Assembly: GCA_034435675.1 (NCBI GenBank)
Contig: DAOTWP010000261.1
Location: 1-23,628 of the forward strand
Direction of reading: 5' to 3'
DNA: 23,628 nucleotides
From: DAOTWP01 sp034435675
Lineage (GTDB): Bacteria; Chloroflexota; Anaerolineae; Aggregatilineales; Phototrophicaceae
In this document: in pieces, positions 22,807 to 23,628 of the stretch
Layout: every line of letters begins with the position of its first letter
Numbering within the stretch: position 1 is the first letter of the stretch
Notes under the pieces: model-generated
Database searches by the model: none
What the model saw: the letters and a program-made list of their open reading frames with translations, nothing else
What the model was told of the DNA's origin: nothing
Program-made: the position numbers and the translations under genes

Positions 22807-23628
22807 TCACGTAATATCCATCAGCGCTTCCCACCCGCCCTCACGCACGAACAGCGGTATGCGTTCCAGCGGCGCGGGCACTTCAACCGTCTGCCCACCA
22901 GCAAAGGTTTCCCGCGTGTAGAAGTTGTGCCAGCGTGTCCCGGCAGGCAGGTAGACCCGGCAGGTGACTGCGCCTGCCTGCACCACAGCCGTGACCAGCA
23001 GTTGTTCACCCAGCATGAAACTCGCCATTATCGTGCGGCAAAGTGGGTCGTCGGGAAAAGCGTAGACCAGCGGGCGCATCACAGGTGTGCCATGCGCATG
23101 CAGAGCGTTGAGCAGCATTTCAAAATACGGCATCAGTTGATAGCGAAACTTAATCCACTGCCGCACAATTGGCAGCACATCGGGATGCATCCAGGGTTCG
23201 TTGACTGTGCGATCCTTGTGCCAGGAATGGATGCAGAAGCGCGGGAAAAACACGCCCTGCTGCACCCAGCGCACGAACAATTCCGCATCAGGAATGGTTT
23301 CGCCGATGAAGCCACCGACATCATGCCCGGTATTGGGCATGCCCGACATGCTCAGGCTTAAGCCCATCGGAATATTCCACTTGAGTGTATGCCACGATGA
23401 AGAATTATCGCCTGACCACGTCTGCGCGTAACGCTGCACACCGGGACAGCCCGCGCGCGAGATGACGAACGGGTGCTGATCCGGGTAGTACGCGCGCAGC
23501 GCTTCATACGACGCCCGCGCCATCAGCAGCGTTTGCAATGGGCGCGCCAGACCGATGGGCATTTCCGCACCGAAGCCAAAACAGCGAGCGGCATCATCCC
23601 AGATTTCAAATTCGTTGTTGTCATTCCA
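22807..23628 (-). CDS. Glycoside hydrolase family 31 (C-terminal part)
   Basis: The frame runs from the right window edge to TGA at 22807-22809, giving 273 residues; the Met at 23562 is internal because the frame stays open for 22 codons further. The first visible residues are WNDNNE, the GH31 nucleophile motif (usually WxDMNE), with the catalytic Asp encoded at 23620-23622. The general acid/base Asp is in WSGDN (Asp codon at 23407-23409), and GHDVGGF and IHSWHKDRTVNEPW follow as in the family's substrate pocket. The last 90 residues form the beta domain with YLPAGTRWHNFYT. GH31 enzymes cleave alpha-glucosides, alpha-xylosides or related sugars with retention; full proteins are about 600-800 residues, so more than half lies outside. 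Asn replaces the usual Met of the nucleophile motif. No transport or sugar genes are visible, so specificity is unassigned. There is no signal in this part for its location. Confidence 0.9.
   Translation of the reverse strand, partial: WNDNNEFEIWDDAARCFGFGAEMPIGLARPLQTLLMARASYEALRAYYPDQHPFVISRAGCPGVQRYAQTWSGDNSSSWHTLKWNIPMGLSLSMSGMPNTGHDVGGFIGETIPDAELFVRWVQQGVFFPRFCIHSWHKDRTVNEPWMHPDVLPIVRQWIKFRYQLMPYFEMLLNALHAHGTPVMRPLVYAFPDDPLCRTIMASFMLGEQLLVTAVVQAGAVTCRVYLPAGTRWHNFYTRETFAGGQTVEVPAPLERIPLFVREGGWEALMDIT

Noticed and set aside
1..23628. tRNA, rRNA or tmRNA genes
   Set aside because: No cloverleaf, conserved rRNA segment or tmRNA tag was recognised by eye on either strand.

Overview
The window is a moderately GC-rich, gene-dense bacterial fragment. 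The mix of very large PAS/GAF histidine kinases, DivK-like and Rcp1-like single receivers, a stand-alone UbiA prenyltransferase, an M1-like lipoprotein and an NMT1-type ABC system suggests Chloroflexota (Anaerolineae-like). This is an inference from gene style; no rRNA or tRNA gene is present to test it.

Layout: (1) 1-1167 (+): the end of an ABC substrate-binding protein of the NMT1/THI5 type and its ATPase; the permease must lie upstream, outside the window. (2) 1182-2768 (-): a lipoprotein with an M1-type zinc peptidase active site. (3) 2978-3934 (+): a UbiA-family prenyltransferase with its own recognisable promoter and a strong intrinsic terminator. (4) 4099-5241 (+): a secreted beta-propeller of PQQ-like repeats with an exact 40-residue period. 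(5) 5328-22461: about 17 kb of almost uninterrupted two-component signalling genes. (6) 22807-23628 (-): the C-terminal part of a GH31 glycosidase cut by the window edge.

The signalling block has three transcription units. A minus-strand operon (10324 to 5328) encodes an OmpR-type regulator, a receiver-kinase hybrid, a single receiver and a membrane PAS kinase. A divergent plus-strand operon (10612 to 15191) encodes a soluble 1216-residue PAS/GAF kinase, a single receiver and a degenerate receiver with Asn in place of the phosphoacceptor Asp. A second minus-strand operon (22461 to 15610) encodes a 1485-residue membrane kinase with seven PAS domains, an Rcp1-like receiver and a receiver/PAS/PAS kinase. 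In total I count four kinases, two of them with N-terminal receivers, four further receiver proteins, fourteen PAS and about five GAF or GAF-like domains. Only one protein, the OmpR-type regulator at 9494-10324, carries a DNA-binding output domain. The simplest reading is a many-input phosphorelay that converges on one transcription factor or on regulators elsewhere.

The main non-coding observations are: same-orientation GTAAT boxes in the shared divergent promoter at 10325-10611; a 418-base hairpin-rich spacer with competing stems at 15192-15609; three back-to-back palindromes at 2801-2850; a hairpin plus T-tract inside the plus-strand signalling operon at 14281-14325; and DNA-level tandem repeats (372-bp period) within the seven-PAS kinase gene.
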